A program made the translations under genes and the position numbers. Of a stretch of 64,000 bases of DNA, positions 48,740-58,100 are shown one piece after another. This stretch comes from Maioricimonas rarisocia (GTDB lineage: Bacteria; Planctomycetota; Planctomycetia; Planctomycetales; Planctomycetaceae), in contig NZ_CP036275.1 of assembly GCF_007747795.1 (NCBI RefSeq), positions 3,340,001 to 3,404,000 of the forward strand, in the 5' to 3' direction. The notes under the pieces were generated by a model. It had not been told where the DNA came from. It saw only the letters and a list, made by a program, of their open reading frames with translations, and made no database searches. Position 1 is the stretch's first letter. The number at the start of each line of letters is the position of its first letter.

Positions 48740-51700
48740 ATGTCCCGAGACTTCCAACGACCCGCGGGAAATCCTCGTAAGAAGTTCGCGAAGAGGGTCC
48801 GTCGTCGATTAGCATCGGTGGTGCGAGGAACGAGTCGGCCAGCCGACTCGCCGAATTCGCTCTTCACTGCTCTCAACAGCCGCGGTGTCAAAACTGGGGA
48901 TAGGGCCATGCAACCAACTCGGATTGGCGTGCTGCTCGCCTGCGCGCTGATGCTCCTGCCACCCGTTCCATCAATCGTCTCGGCCCAGGGACCGGCTGCC
49001 GCACCGCAAACCTCCCGGGTCGTGCGTCCGTCGGGGGAGCCCTCGAAGCCGGGCAGTCCCGGACAGAAGCCCGGAGACTCCAGCAAGTCGTCCGACGAGA
49101 AGAAACCGGACGGCGACCAGAAGGAGGATGAGAAGAAAGAGGAGGAAGGGAAGCCGAAGATCATCAGCCGCTCGAGCGAGCCCCAGCTTCCCGAGAAGTT
49201 CATTTCGATTGACATCAAGCCCGACGCTGACGGCAAGGTGACCTTCAACTTTCAGGGAGTGCCCTGGCTGCCGGTGCTGACCTGGCTGGCGAAAATCTCC
49301 GACCAGAGTCTCGACTGGCAGGAGCTGCCGGGGGACTATCTGAACCTCCGCACGCAGCGGGCCTACGACCTGAAGGAAGCGCGCGACCTCATTAACCGTC
49401 ACCTGCTGGCCCGCGGATTCACCCTGCTGCTCGACGGTGAACTGCTGACGGTGGTCAACATCAAGAAGATCAACCCCGGCCTCGTCCCCCGTGCGGAGCC
49501 GGACGAGCTGGCGGATCGCATGCCGCACGACTTCGCCAAGGTCTCGTTTCCGCTGAAGTGGATGATTGCCGAGAAGGCTGCCGAAGAGCTCAAGCCGATG
49601 CTCAGCGAGAACGGCACGATCGCACCGCTGAAGTCGGTCAACCGGCTGGAAGTGATGGACGCGGTCATCAATCTGCAGGAGATTCACCGGCTGCTGACAC
49701 TCGAACAGTCGTCCACACGGACCGAGCCGACGCAGATCAAGGTCTTCCGGCTCGAGCACGTACGGGCCGAAGAGACGGTGGGCCTGCTCGAAGAAATCCT
49801 CGGGCTCGAGAAGCCTCCTTCGGGCGACATTTCCAACAGCATGGGCCAGCAGATCATGCAGCAGCTGCAGCGAATGCAGCAGCGGTCCTCGTCCGGCGGC
49901 TCCAACGGGGGAGGCGACGAGGAAGGCAAGCCGCGGCTGATCGTCAACTCGCGTCAGAACAGCATTCTGGCTCACGCACCGCCCGACAAGATGGAGATCA
50001 TCGAAGAGACGATTCTCGCGGTCGATGTGCCGCAGGAAGGAGACCGGCACATTCTTCAGAACATGGACCGCATGAAGGTCTATCGTCTGATTACCCTCGA
50101 TCCGCAGCCGCTCGTGCAGATTCTGCTCGATCTCGGGGATCTCTCGCCGCGAAGCAGGATCCAGGTGGATGAGGACAACCGCTCGATCATCGTGTTCGGC
50201 ACCCTCGCCGATCATGTGACCGTCAAGACGCTCGTCGACCGGCTCGACGGCAGCAACCGCAGTTTCGAAGTGGTTCCGCTGCGTCGACTGCGGGCGGACG
50301 AAGTGGCCGGCACGATCCAGTACATGATGGGCGAGGAAGAAGAGGAAGAGGACAACAACCGGGGTGGCTACTACAGCTACTACAGTTCCCGTTACGGCTC
50401 GCGCAACAGTTCGAGTTCGAGCAAAGACACCCGCCCCTTCCGCGTCGATGCGGACGTCGAGAACAACCGGCTGCTGCTGTGGGCCAACGACGTCGAATAC
50501 GAAGAAGTCAGCAACCTGCTCGAAAAGATGGGGGAGATTCCCCCCGATCGGGGCAGCAGCGAAACGATGCGGGTGATTGACCTCCCCTCGGACGGTGAAG
50601 CTCGTGAGATTCTGAAGCGACTCGAAGGCATCTGGCCGACGATCCGGCCCAACGAACTGCAGGTGCAGCCGCTGCGCCGCGACACCGAACGTCGGGCCCC
50701 TGCCGACAGCGTGGAGGATGTCCCGCGTACAGACGTCGAGACAAAGGAGGACGCCGCACCGGTCGTCGACCGCGGCGGGCGTCCGGCGGTGCAGCTGGCC
50801 GTCATGCAGCAGGAGCATCCCCTGGCAGGCATTGAGAACGGTGAAGAGGGGCAGACTTCCGTGCCGGCCGTCCCCCGATCAGGCAGAGAACCGCCGATCG
50901 TGATTCAGCAGTTGCCCGACGGACGTATTCTGCTCGGTTCGCAGGACACGCGGGCGCTCGATCATCTCGAGGAAGTGCTGGGCCAGCTCACGCCGGATGC
51001 TCCGGACTTCCATGTCTTCCAGCTCAAGCATCCGAACACCTGGGCATACGGAATTGAACTCATCCTCGAGGAGTACTTCCAGAACGAGGAAGATAATGAG
51101 ACGGTGATCGACCCCTGGTGGGGATACTCGTATTCGCAGAAGAAGGACAGCGGCAGCAGTCGGCTCTCGCGTCGCAAGCAGCTGAAGATCATCTCCGATT
51201 CCGATTCGCAGACGATCCTCGTCCAGGGAGCGACGAACGAGCAGCTGAAGATCATCCAGAACCTGATCGACATTTACGACCAGCCGGTTTCCAGCGACCC
51301 GGCATCGGTCCGGCGGATGCAGGTGTTCCGTCTGCAGTACTCCGAGGCGAAGACGATCGCCGACACCGTCAAGTCGGTCTATCGGGACCTGCTCAGTGCC
51401 AACGACCCGGCCCTGCAGTCTCCCAACCAGAGCCGCGAACCGAGCGTCGACAAGGGAATCACGTACGTCTACAACCGCGGCCCGCAGGCGGAAGGAAGCG
51501 AAGAAGAGCCGCAGACCCCCATCCGCTTCAAGGGGCTGCTGTCGGTCGGTGTGGACGAGATCTCCAACTCCGTTGTCGTCTCTGCCGCGGAAGGGTTGAT
51601 GGTCGACATTTCCGAACTGATCGAAGCACTCGACGAAGCGGCCCGACCCCAGACCAAGGTGCAGGTGCTGCAGCTCAGTCCCGGACTCGACGTGGCCACC

Positions 51701-51847
51701 CTCAAGGAACGGCTCAACGACGCGTTCGGCGAGAAACGGAACCAGGACCGCGGTCGATTCGATCGACGTCAGTTCCCCGGCCAGGGAAACAACGGTCCGC
51801 AGCCGGGCCCGCAGCCGAACGGTGGGCAGGCGCCTCGCGGACGGTAG
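48740..51847 (+). CDS. Exported protein of repeated secretin N-type (NolW) domains
   Basis: This protein has 1035 residues from ATG 48740, which has a strong AAGGAG. The signal peptide appears only at residue 57 (MQPTRIGVLLACALMLLPPV), after a basic leader with RKKFAKRVRRR, so ATG 48908 is the alternative start. A Lys/Glu-rich linker (about 110-150) is followed by at least five copies of a secretin N1/NolW-like alpha-beta unit, e.g. IKVFRLEHVRAEETVGLLEEI, MKVYRLITLDPQPLVQILLDL, FEVVPLRRLRADEVAGTIQYM, FHVFQLKHPNTWAYGIELIL and MQVFRLQYSEAKTIADTV. No C-terminal secretin barrel is present; the protein ends in a Gly/Gln/Pro-rich tail. A periplasmic scaffold related to type II/IV secretion is inferred. 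Confidence 0.85.
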   Translation: MSRDFQRPAGNPRKKFAKRVRRRLASVVRGTSRPADSPNSLFTALNSRGVKTGDRAMQPTRIGVLLACALMLLPPVPSIVSAQGPAAAPQTSRVVRPSGEPSKPGSPGQKPGDSSKSSDEKKPDGDQKEDEKKEEEGKPKIISRSSEPQLPEKFISIDIKPDADGKVTFNFQGVPWLPVLTWLAKISDQSLDWQELPGDYLNLRTQRAYDLKEARDLINRHLLARGFTLLLDGELLTVVNIKKINPGLVPRAEPDELADRMPHDFAKVSFPLKWMIAEKAAEELKPMLSENGTIAPLKSVNRLEVMDAVINLQEIHRLLTLEQSSTRTEPTQIKVFRLEHVRAEETVGLLEEILGLEKPPSGDISNSMGQQIMQQLQRMQQRSSSGGSNGGGDEEGKPRLIVNSRQNSILAHAPPDKMEIIEETILAVDVPQEGDRHILQNMDRMKVYRLITLDPQPLVQILLDLGDLSPRSRIQVDEDNRSIIVFGTLADHVTVKTLVDRLDGSNRSFEVVPLRRLRADEVAGTIQYMMGEEEEEEDNNRGGYYSYYSSRYGSRNSSSSSKDTRPFRVDADVENNRLLLWANDVEYEEVSNLLEKMGEIPPDRGSSETMRVIDLPSDGEAREILKRLEGIWPTIRPNELQVQPLRRDTERRAPADSVEDVPRTDVETKEDAAPVVDRGGRPAVQLAVMQQEHPLAGIENGEEGQTSVPAVPRSGREPPIVIQQLPDGRILLGSQDTRALDHLEEVLGQLTPDAPDFHVFQLKHPNTWAYGIELILEEYFQNEEDNETVIDPWWGYSYSQKKDSGSSRLSRRKQLKIISDSDSQTILVQGATNEQLKIIQNLIDIYDQPVSSDPASVRRMQVFRLQYSEAKTIADTVKSVYRDLLSANDPALQSPNQSREPSVDKGITYVYNRGPQAEGSEEEPQTPIRFKGLLSVGVDEISNSVVVSAAEGLMVDISELIEALDEAARPQTKVQVLQLSPGLDVATLKERLNDAFGEKRNQDRGRFDRRQFPGQGNNGPQPGPQPNGGQAPRGR

Positions 51848-51890
51848 CAGACTCTCTTCTCTGACCTGTCTGGTGGCAGGTAGCTCTCTC

Positions 51891-51934
51891 AGCCCCGTCG
51901 TGGCCTTCCAGGCTCGCGACCGGGGCTTTTCTCT
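51891..51934 (+). terminator. Intrinsic terminator of the secretin-N gene
   Basis: AGCCCCG-TCG ... CGACCGGGGCT forms a stem with one bulge and is followed by TTTCTCTT. It lies 44 bases after the stop codon. Confidence 0.8.
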
Positions 51935-52275
51935 TGCGCCGTGCGTTCGCACAAAATGCTTGCGCAATTCCCGGCCATGCATCCGCCGGGCGTCGATGCT
52001 GCAGTTCGCTCAACTGTGAACGCAGCCATGTTGCTCCGGCAATTGATGCCGGCCGGCGATGGACTGTCTGCGCAAGTACGCAATCAATATTCGATGAGAC
52101 TTTCGGGATTCGCCCCGCCGTTCACACTCAGTTCACACTCGGCGTCATACTTCGCCGCTTCGAAGGCAGCGCGTTCGGGTGTCTACGGGATCGACCTCAC
52201 TGGAGCTGATTCCGTGGCGCATTGCCGGGATGAACAACTTGGTTGCGGGCTACCATCGAATCCGAAAGTGGAGCA
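51935..52275. other. 5' region of the second DUF1559 gene
   Basis: About 340 bases with no supported gene. A less GC-rich patch (52078-52150) may carry the promoter; no clean consensus was seen. Confidence 0.45.
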
Positions 52276-53166
52276 ATGAAAGTAAAAGGTAACGGGCGAG
52301 CGATCGAACAATCCGTCCTGTCTGTGAAGGGGCGGGAAGGCTTTACGCTGATTGAGCTGCTTGTCGTGATCGCCATCATCGCCATTCTGGTGGCGCTGCT
52401 GCTGCCGGCGGTCCAGCAGGCTCGCGAAGCGGCCCGCCGCAGTCAGTGCAAGAACAATCTGAAGCAGTTGGGACTGGCCTTTCACAACTACTACGACGTG
52501 TACCGCGTGCTGCCGGACGGTGGCCGGGACCGCGGCACCGATCCCTGCTCGGGCTGCTGTTCGGCTGACAACCGGGGCGAATGGAACTGGATGTACCAGA
52601 TCCTCCCGTACATCGAGCAGACGAACCTGTACAACGAACCGAGCGACAACGAGGTGTACCGGACTCCCGTTTCGGTCTACTACTGTCCGACGCGGCGGCG
52701 GCCGGCCCGCTATCCGACCACGGGGACGGCGAAGACCGATTATGCAGGGAGTGCCGGTGATTCAATGAGCGGATACAACGGTGCGGTCGTCCGCCGCAGC
52801 TGCGCACACCCGGTCACGTTCGCCGACATGGTCGACGGCACATCCAACACTCTGCTCATCGGCGAGAAGCAGACGAATCCGAAGAACTTCGGCGGCAGCG
52901 GTGGTGACAACGAGCCGTGGGCGAATTCCGGTTGGGACCAGGACCAGATTCGCTGGGCCGATCCCAACTATCCCCCCGCGTCCGATTTCGACCATCAGGC
53001 GGAACCGCCGACGTACTGGAGCAGCCGGTTCGGTTCTTCGCACGTGGGCATCTTCAACGGTTTGCGGGTGGACGGATCGGTCCGGTCCGTCTCCTACAAC
53101 ATCGACAAGGAGATGTTCCGCCGTCTGTGCGTTCGTAACGATGGCCTCGTCGTCGAGGTGGACTGA
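52276..53166 (+). CDS. DUF1559 pseudopilin-like protein
   Basis: This 296-residue protein has the same plan as the copy at 37843: an N-terminal leader ending in [20 protein letters not shown] (methylation-type cleavage site and one helix), then [33 protein letters not shown], and a C-terminal [33 protein letters not shown] Cys cluster near residue 90 is unusual among the two copies here. The ATG at 52276 fits the expected length of the leader. A small lipoprotein gene follows 60 bases later and the pair ends in a strong terminator. Confidence 0.95.
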   Translation: MKVKGNGRAIEQSVLSVKGREGFTLIELLVVIAIIAILVALLLPAVQQAREAARRSQCKNNLKQLGLAFHNYYDVYRVLPDGGRDRGTDPCSGCCSADNRGEWNWMYQILPYIEQTNLYNEPSDNEVYRTPVSVYYCPTRRRPARYPTTGTAKTDYAGSAGDSMSGYNGAVVRRSCAHPVTFADMVDGTSNTLLIGEKQTNPKNFGGSGGDNEPWANSGWDQDQIRWADPNYPPASDFDHQAEPPTYWSSRFGSSHVGIFNGLRVDGSVRSVSYNIDKEMFRRLCVRNDGLVVEVD

Positions 53167-53226
53167 CGCAGCGTCGTGATGCACGTGGGTGGGCTGCACA
53201 CTGAAGAAAAGAATGTGGAGTACGAA

Positions 53227-53403
53227 ATGAACTTCGAGCGAATCGTGCCGACAACGATTCTGCTGGGAAGCATGCTGCTGTGCGGGTGTGGCGGGGCAGG
53301 AGCCGACGGTGCTTCTGAACTCTCCGATGACGAACAGCTCGAGCAGCAGATGCAGCAAGTCGAAAACGAAGAACAGGCCCGGTACGAACAGGGACAGCAG
53401 TAG
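53227..53403 (+). CDS. Very small lipoprotein following DUF1559
   Basis: This 58-residue protein has a lipoprotein signal (MNFERIVPTTILLGSMLLCGC, lipobox LLCGC). The mature peptide is only about 38 residues, Gly-rich then a Glu/Gln-rich helix (DDEQLEQQMQQVENEEQARYEQG). It is in the same position relative to DUF1559 as the lipoprotein at 38967 but unrelated in sequence. The in-frame extension to 53176 would bury the signal. Confidence 0.75.
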   Translation: MNFERIVPTTILLGSMLLCGCGGAGADGASELSDDEQLEQQMQQVENEEQARYEQGQQ

Positions 53404-53440
53404 TCCGCTGCTTCCTGCGACCGGCCTGAAAAGGGAATCA

Positions 53441-53480
53441 CGCCGTCTGGCAGACAGATCTGCCGGGCGGCGCTTTTCTT
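53441..53480 (+). terminator. Intrinsic terminator of the DUF1559-lipoprotein unit
   Basis: CGCCGTCTGGCAGA-caga-TCTGCCGGGCGGCG forms a 14-bp stem with two G-T pairs, followed by CTTTTCTT. Confidence 0.9.
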
Positions 53481-53509
53481 GTGCTGGCGGTGCTGATCGC
53501 ATCAGCGGC

Positions 53510-54316
53510 TCAGGTGGACGGCGGTGTCCAGATCGGGCTGCGGTCGTCCAGAGTCGGCTGCTCCGCGATGCGACGTGCTTTGAGCCGAAGGTACGGAGCC
53601 ACGTACATCCCGCGGTGGCGATAGTCTCCCGGTTTTGCGGTCGGCACGCCGCGGCGCGGCTCGACGAGATCCTCGATGACGAATCCGGACCGGCACAGTC
53701 CGCCGACGATGTCTTCCCAGCGGTGCAGGTACTCCGTCGCACCCGGTTCCCGGTACGACCGGTCTGTCACGGGAGGCAGCGGGTCGGCATGGTAGTAGGG
53801 CACGCCGATGACGTAGCGGTCCCGGCCGTCCCGCTCGACGATCTGCAGGCTTGTCGGCTGCTTGTGCTGGCTGATGTACAGGCCGTCCGTCCGCAGGACT
53901 CTCGCGACTTCTGCAAACACCGGTGCCAGTTTCGGAATGTAACAGGTGCTGACCGGCTGATGGACGATGTCGAAACTGTCGCTGTCGAGCATCGACAGGT
54001 CGCTCATCGATGCCTCGACGACTCGCAGGGCAAGATTACGTCGTTCGGCTTCGCGGCGGTCGAGCTGAAGCATCTCCGGGCTGATGTCGACGACCGTCAC
54101 GCGGGCACCGGCGCAGGCATAGAGAATCGCCTGCCAGCCTCCCCCCGAGGCCAGGCAGAGCACGTCCAGACCCTCGACGCTCCCCGGCAGCCAACCCCGA
54201 GTGTCGAGTGTCAGCAGCGGATTCTCGCATTCACGATCGGTTGCGGCGCGGGCGAACTGGCTCTTGCCAGTGGCCAGATCATCCCAGGCACGGCGATTGG
54301 TTTGCTCGTGTGTCAT
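53510..54316 (-). CDS. SAM-dependent methyltransferase
   Basis: This 268-residue cytoplasmic class I methyltransferase shows motif I VLCLASGGGWQAILYA, motif II VTVVDISPEML with the acidic ribose-binding Asp, and motif IV FDIVHQPVSTCYI, then a post-core LRTDGLYISQHKQ. The substrate cannot be read; the fold resembles the UbiE/Methyltransf_11 group. The ATG at 54316 is first in frame. It is convergent with the DUF1559 unit and its 5' flank holds a dispersed repeat. Confidence 0.88.
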   Translation of the reverse strand: MTHEQTNRRAWDDLATGKSQFARAATDRECENPLLTLDTRGWLPGSVEGLDVLCLASGGGWQAILYACAGARVTVVDISPEMLQLDRREAERRNLALRVVEASMSDLSMLDSDSFDIVHQPVSTCYIPKLAPVFAEVARVLRTDGLYISQHKQPTSLQIVERDGRDRYVIGVPYYHADPLPPVTDRSYREPGATEYLHRWEDIVGGLCRSGFVIEDLVEPRRGVPTAKPGDYRHRGMYVAPYLRLKARRIAEQPTLDDRSPIWTPPST

Positions 54317-54666
54317 TCAGCACGGGGCTCCTGCGAAAACAGACATTGTCTCTGAGGCGAACGCTTCCGGGGGCTTCACTCGCTTTGCTCGTTCCGACCC
54401 CCGCCACCCATCTGACTGATTGCCACTGGCGGCACGCTCCGCCAGTGCGAGCGACATGAGACGCACGTGCTTACCTTGCCGGGCAAGCAAGTCACCCTCG
54501 ATTGCCCCGTTGTCATCCTCCGGGGCGTCGCATCGTCATGACAACTCCGCAGAGAACGTCGGCGAGCGTTCATTCTCCACAAAAAGGAATTGATCTGCCG
54601 GACGGTTCCAGTACAAGAGATGTAGTCGGGCGATCGCTGCGCACTCAAGTCTCGGGAGATGCGACC
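54317..54666. other. Divergent intergenic region holding a dispersed repeat
   Basis: About 350 bases between the methyltransferase and a DUF1501 gene. Most of it is the repeat listed at 54362-54548. The frame open through 54502-54666 is not needed by the DUF1501 protein, whose signal starts at 54667. Confidence 0.6.
54362..54548. repeat. Dispersed repeat, inverted relative of 29231-29352
   Basis: CACTCGCTTTGCTCGTTCCG (near 54377) and CATCGTCATGACAACTCC (54531-54548) match the reverse complement of blocks at 29231-29352. Here the blocks are separated by about 107 bases, including CTGGCGGcacgctCCGCCAG, a small hairpin. Confidence 0.7.
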
Positions 54667-55965
54667 ATGCTGAGTCTCCTCGGCGGACGCAACGGGTACT
54701 GCGACGGGATCTCGCGGCGCAGTCTGCTTCGAATCGGTGCTCTGGGAATCGGCGGTCTCACGCTTGCCGACCTGCTGCGGCTGGAAGCTCATGCCGGAAA
54801 CAGCGCCACCCGGCGGTCCGTGATCAATATCTATCTCGGTGGCGGGCCGACGCACATGGATACCTTCGACCTCAAGCCGGATGCTCCGAAGGAGTACCGG
54901 GGCGAGTTCATGCCGATCACCACCGAGGTGCCCGGCTTCGAGTTCTGCGAACTGCTGCCGCGTATGGCATCGCACACCGACAAGATGGCCCTCGTGCGGT
55001 CGATCGTCGGGATGAGCAACGAACATCGCGGGAACCAGTCGGACTCCGGATGGTCGTTCCGTTCGCTGCAGACGATGGGAGGCCGACCGGGACTGGGACC
55101 GGTCATGTCGCGGCTGTTCGGCCCGGCATGCCAGACTTCGGAGGGTGTCGCTCCCACCGCGATGGACCTGACCGGATGGACGCGTCCCGGGTTTCTCGGG
55201 CAGGTGCACGCGGCGTTCAGACCGGATGGAACGGGCCGTCGGAACCTCACGCTCGACTCCCGAATGCCGGCCGAACGGTTCATTGAGCGACACGACCTGC
55301 TGGGGAGTCTCGACCGTCTTCGTCGCGACATCGACGGCGAGAACATGATGACGGCGATGGACAGCTTCGCCGAGCGCGCGGTGGGCATCATCACGTCCGG
55401 CCGGATCGCTGAGGCTCTCGACGTCAAGCAGGAGACGCCCGAGACAATTGCCCGGTACGGGGCAAAGAATCGGGACAATGAGCGGTTTCTGCTCGCGCGG
55501 CGGCTGATCGAAGCCGGCGTGCGCAGCGTGTCGCTGTCGTGGGGAGGCTGGGATACGCACCGGAACAACTTCGGGGCGATGCGAAAACTGTTGCCGCGCC
55601 TCGATCAGGCGATGAGCGCTCTCATCGAAGATCTCGACCGGAGTGGCCGGCTGGAGGATACGCTGATTCTGATGTCCGGCGAATTCGGTCGAACGCCCCG
55701 CATCAACCGTGGTGCCGGGCGCGATCACTGGCCACGTGCAGCGTTCTTCTTCCTCGCAGGGGGTGGTCTGAAGACGGGCCAGGTGATCGGCGCAACCGAC
55801 CGCAAGGGAGAACAGGCGGCTGATCGGCCCGTGCATCTGCAGCAGGTCTTTGCGACGGTGTATCATCAGCTCGGGATCGATGTGGAACGGACGCAGCTGA
55901 TTGATCCCAACGGGCGCCCCCAGTATCTGCTTGACCACCGACAGGTTATCGAAGAGCTGGTTTAG
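54667..55965 (+). CDS. DUF1501 secreted protein, orphan copy
   Basis: This 432-residue protein begins MLSLLGGRNGYCDGISRRSLLRIGALGIGGL, a Tat-type signal (SRRSLL). DUF1501 signatures are INIYLGGGPTHMDTFDLKPDAP, AGVRSVSLSWGGWDTHRNNF, DTLILMSGEFGRTPRINRGAGRDHWPR and FFLAGGGLKTGQVIGATDRKGE, ending PQYLLDHRQVIEELV. The ATG at 54667 has GGGAGATG upstream. Unlike the other DUF1501 genes here, it has no PSCyt1/DUF1549 or DUF1592 partner alongside; the next gene is a small membrane protein. Confidence 0.93.
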   Translation: MLSLLGGRNGYCDGISRRSLLRIGALGIGGLTLADLLRLEAHAGNSATRRSVINIYLGGGPTHMDTFDLKPDAPKEYRGEFMPITTEVPGFEFCELLPRMASHTDKMALVRSIVGMSNEHRGNQSDSGWSFRSLQTMGGRPGLGPVMSRLFGPACQTSEGVAPTAMDLTGWTRPGFLGQVHAAFRPDGTGRRNLTLDSRMPAERFIERHDLLGSLDRLRRDIDGENMMTAMDSFAERAVGIITSGRIAEALDVKQETPETIARYGAKNRDNERFLLARRLIEAGVRSVSLSWGGWDTHRNNFGAMRKLLPRLDQAMSALIEDLDRSGRLEDTLILMSGEFGRTPRINRGAGRDHWPRAAFFFLAGGGLKTGQVIGATDRKGEQAADRPVHLQQVFATVYHQLGIDVERTQLIDPNGRPQYLLDHRQVIEELV

Positions 55966-56026
55966 CCACGGGCACGACCGTTTCGTAACGCGTGCGTCCG
56001 CCTTCGGAACTCGTTGGCCGAACCCA

Positions 56027-56446
56027 ATGCAGTTGCTGTACCGGATCGCGGCCGACCTCGTCGTCACGCTGCACGCTCTGTACGTGCTGGTCGTCGTGTT
56101 CGGCTTCATTGCCATCGTTGCGGGAATCTTTGCCGGCTGGCGCTGGATCCGCAATCCCTGGTTCCGCTACGTCCACCTCGCGATGATTCTGCTGGTCGTT
56201 GCCGAAGTCTGGTGCGGCATCACCTGTCCGCTGACAGTCTGGGAACGGCAGCTTCGCGCACTGGGGGGAGAGACGACCTACCATGGCGCGTTCCTTGCGA
56301 ACCTGGTGCACGAATGGCTCTTCTACGAGGCTCCGGAGTGGGTGTTCAACACGATCTATACGACGTTTGGTCTGCTCGTGCTGCTGACGTTCATCCTTGC
56401 TCCGCCGCGATCGATCCGTTCTAGGAAGAAGGCACCCGAAGATTGA
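56027..56446 (+). CDS. DUF2784 membrane protein
   Basis: This 139-residue protein has four hydrophobic segments and DUF2784 features: LLYRIAADLVVTLHALYVLVVVFGF, the arginine/tryptophan-rich turn GWRWIRNPWFRYVH, VVAEVWCGITCPLTVWE and YHGAFLANLVHEWLFYEAPEWVFNTIY. The family is a small inner-membrane protein of unknown function. ATG at 56027 begins the first helix. It lies 61 bases after the DUF1501 stop and may be co-transcribed. Confidence 0.85.
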   Translation: MQLLYRIAADLVVTLHALYVLVVVFGFIAIVAGIFAGWRWIRNPWFRYVHLAMILLVVAEVWCGITCPLTVWERQLRALGGETTYHGAFLANLVHEWLFYEAPEWVFNTIYTTFGLLVLLTFILAPPRSIRSRKKAPED

Positions 56447-56546
56447 TCGAACTGTCGAAGCACGTGCTCTGCGCATAAAAAGAGCCTTCCGACCCGGGGG
56501 CGGGAAAGCTCGAAACAGCACGATGGCTGATCCCGATGGTCATCAT

Positions 56547-56576
56547 GGCCCCGTCTGTCGAAACCGACGGACGGGC
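56547..56576. terminator. Strong hairpin between convergent genes
   Basis: GGCC(c)CGTCTGTCG-aaac-CGACGGACGGGCC gives a stem of about 12 bp with one bulge and one G-T pair. It lies between DUF2784 and the HU gene, which face each other. No T-run, so bidirectional terminator use is likely but not certain. Confidence 0.5.
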
Positions 56577-56694
56577 CAAGGTTGCATAACGATCGTGAGG
56601 GCGTCCGGTTGACCCGGGATCATGAGCGCCCAGCGCAGGCAGTGAGTGCTGCCACCTGGTTACGACATCGAGGCTGCGGGCAAGCGGTCCGGAA

Positions 56695-57015
56695 TCAGAC
56701 CATGTCCTTGAGCTTCTTCAGAGCGGTCACCTTGACCACGTTACGGGCCGGCTTCGCCTTGAACATCTGCTCTTCGCCGGTGAACGGGTTGATGCCCTTC
56801 TTGGCCTTGGTGGCCGGCTTCCGCTGGACGCGGATCTTCATCAGCCCCGGGACGGTGAAGACGCCCGGACCGCGGCGACCGAGTTCCTTGCCGATGAGCG
56901 CAGCAAGCTCATCGAACACGAGTCCAATATCCTTTTTGGGAAGCTCCGTCTTCTCGGCGAGCGCGTTGAGCACTTCCGTCTTGGACATGGGCTTGCCGGC
57001 TGCTTTCTTTGCCAT
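56695..57015 (-). CDS. HU/IHF-family DNA-binding protein
   Basis: This 106-residue basic protein has the HU fold: SKTEVLNALAEKTELPKKDIGLVFDELAALIGKEL (helical half), then FTVPGLMKIRVQRKPATKAKKGINPFTGEEQMFKAKPARNVVKVTALKKLKDMV, where the GINPFTGE turn and the lysines around it form the DNA-clasping arm. It is longer than classical HU (about 90) at the N-terminus (MAKKAAGKP). It acts in nucleoid packing. The ATG at 57015 has GAAAGGAG upstream. Confidence 0.95.
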   Translation of the reverse strand: MAKKAAGKPMSKTEVLNALAEKTELPKKDIGLVFDELAALIGKELGRRGPGVFTVPGLMKIRVQRKPATKAKKGINPFTGEEQMFKAKPARNVVKVTALKKLKDMV

Positions 57016-57542
57016 CGTGGCTCCTTTCAGGAATGGCCGAGGCGAAAAGGGTTGAATTCCGTGAATTTGAGCCTAAGTAGAGCGGTCCCTAACGAGGATG
57101 TCAATTGCCCAGACAAGCGTTTCGCGGCAAAAAACAAGGGATTTCTGCGACTTCGAGAGGAGCCGAAGGCGATCGGTCGAGGTGGCATCGAGCAACGAGT
57201 TGAACGCCGGGCCCGCCGGGAAGCAGCCTGCCGACCCGTCGATTGCTCCGCCAGCTGACACGCTCGTACCGAGTCAATGCGATCAGTGGCGATGCACAAG
57301 AGGACGTTGTGTGTATGCACTGGGGTGCAATGTGCAGTGAATGTGCATTCAGCGTGGCGTTTCAGGAGTGTCGGCCTGCCCACCTGCCGTATCTCCGGGG
57401 ATGGGCATCCGCGACGTCCGACAGAACATGTGCGCCGGATAGAGGCTGTGGGCTTCAGGCGGCAAGGCGATGCAACGGAAGAGCGGTCGTGCTTTCGCCA
57501 TCCTTGCCGCGAGCCCGGTGCGCGAAGCGTGACTGACCGACG
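57016..57542. other. Non-coding region upstream of the HU gene
   Basis: About 530 bases. Open frames on both strands overlap and lack protein-like composition. No repeat family or clear promoter was recognised, although the HU promoter must lie in the right-hand-to-left part near 57060-57130. Confidence 0.45.
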
Positions 57543-57737
57543 TCAGAGTGCCGAGGGATCGTCCTTCAGCGGCTGCTTGAGCAGTTCGCGACGCTCGGTC
57601 GTGCAGCGGTGCGAGTGACAGTGCCAGTCGGGTGTGGCGACGTCGTTCTCGACGCCGCTCTGCACGATCAGAACACGGCCACTCTCGGTCAGCATCTTCG
57701 TGGTAATCGATTCGGCAGTTTCGGTCCGGTCGTCCAT
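57543..57737 (-). CDS. Small His/Cys protein (64 aa)
   Basis: From the ATG at 57737, with a GGAGGGGGGA ribosome site, the protein reads MDDRTETAESITTKMLTESG, then RVLIVQSGVENDVATPDWHCHSHRC. The HCHSHRC cluster could bind a metal. The C-terminal stretch ERRELLKQPLKDDP is helical. Family not recognised. It is divergent from the PSCyt1/DUF1549 gene at 58101. Confidence 0.6.
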   Translation of the reverse strand: MDDRTETAESITTKMLTESGRVLIVQSGVENDVATPDWHCHSHRCTTERRELLKQPLKDDPSAL

Positions 57738-58100
57738 TGTTCCCCCCTCCCACGTGTTCATGACGTATCGGTGCACGTTGATTGTCTCACGTTCGGGAGC
57801 TCTCCGCAAACGAATTCGCGAGCCGGTTACGGGTTCGCATCTGTCGCCGCTGACTGTACAATCGGATCAGCGGCAGTTGAAATGTCTCCGGGGTCCGACC
57901 AACCGGTCGGATGAGGGGACTGATGTCGCAGACGACTTCCGGACGATGATGAACTGGTCCGCGGTCGCGACGGCGAAATGCCGTCTCCTGCCCACCGGCG
58001 AGTTCGCCCGTCCATCCGGAACAGGCGGGCCGCACACGCACAGGTGCCGTTGACCTTCGGCACCCCCACGACGACCTACCTGCGGGAACCGATCCAGGCC
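57738..58100. other. Divergent intergenic region
   Basis: About 360 bases. An in-frame extension of the downstream gene back to 57978 is not protein-like. No repeat or strong promoter was recognised. Confidence 0.4.

Noticed and set aside
48971-50818. 615-residue minus-strand frame opposite the secretin-N gene
   Set aside because: His/Arg/Asp-rich composition typical of a reverse frame of a GC-rich gene; the plus strand carries recognisable repeat domains.
54376-56154. 592-residue minus-strand frame opposite DUF1501 at 54667
   Set aside because: Shadow frame; the plus strand encodes a clear DUF1501 protein.
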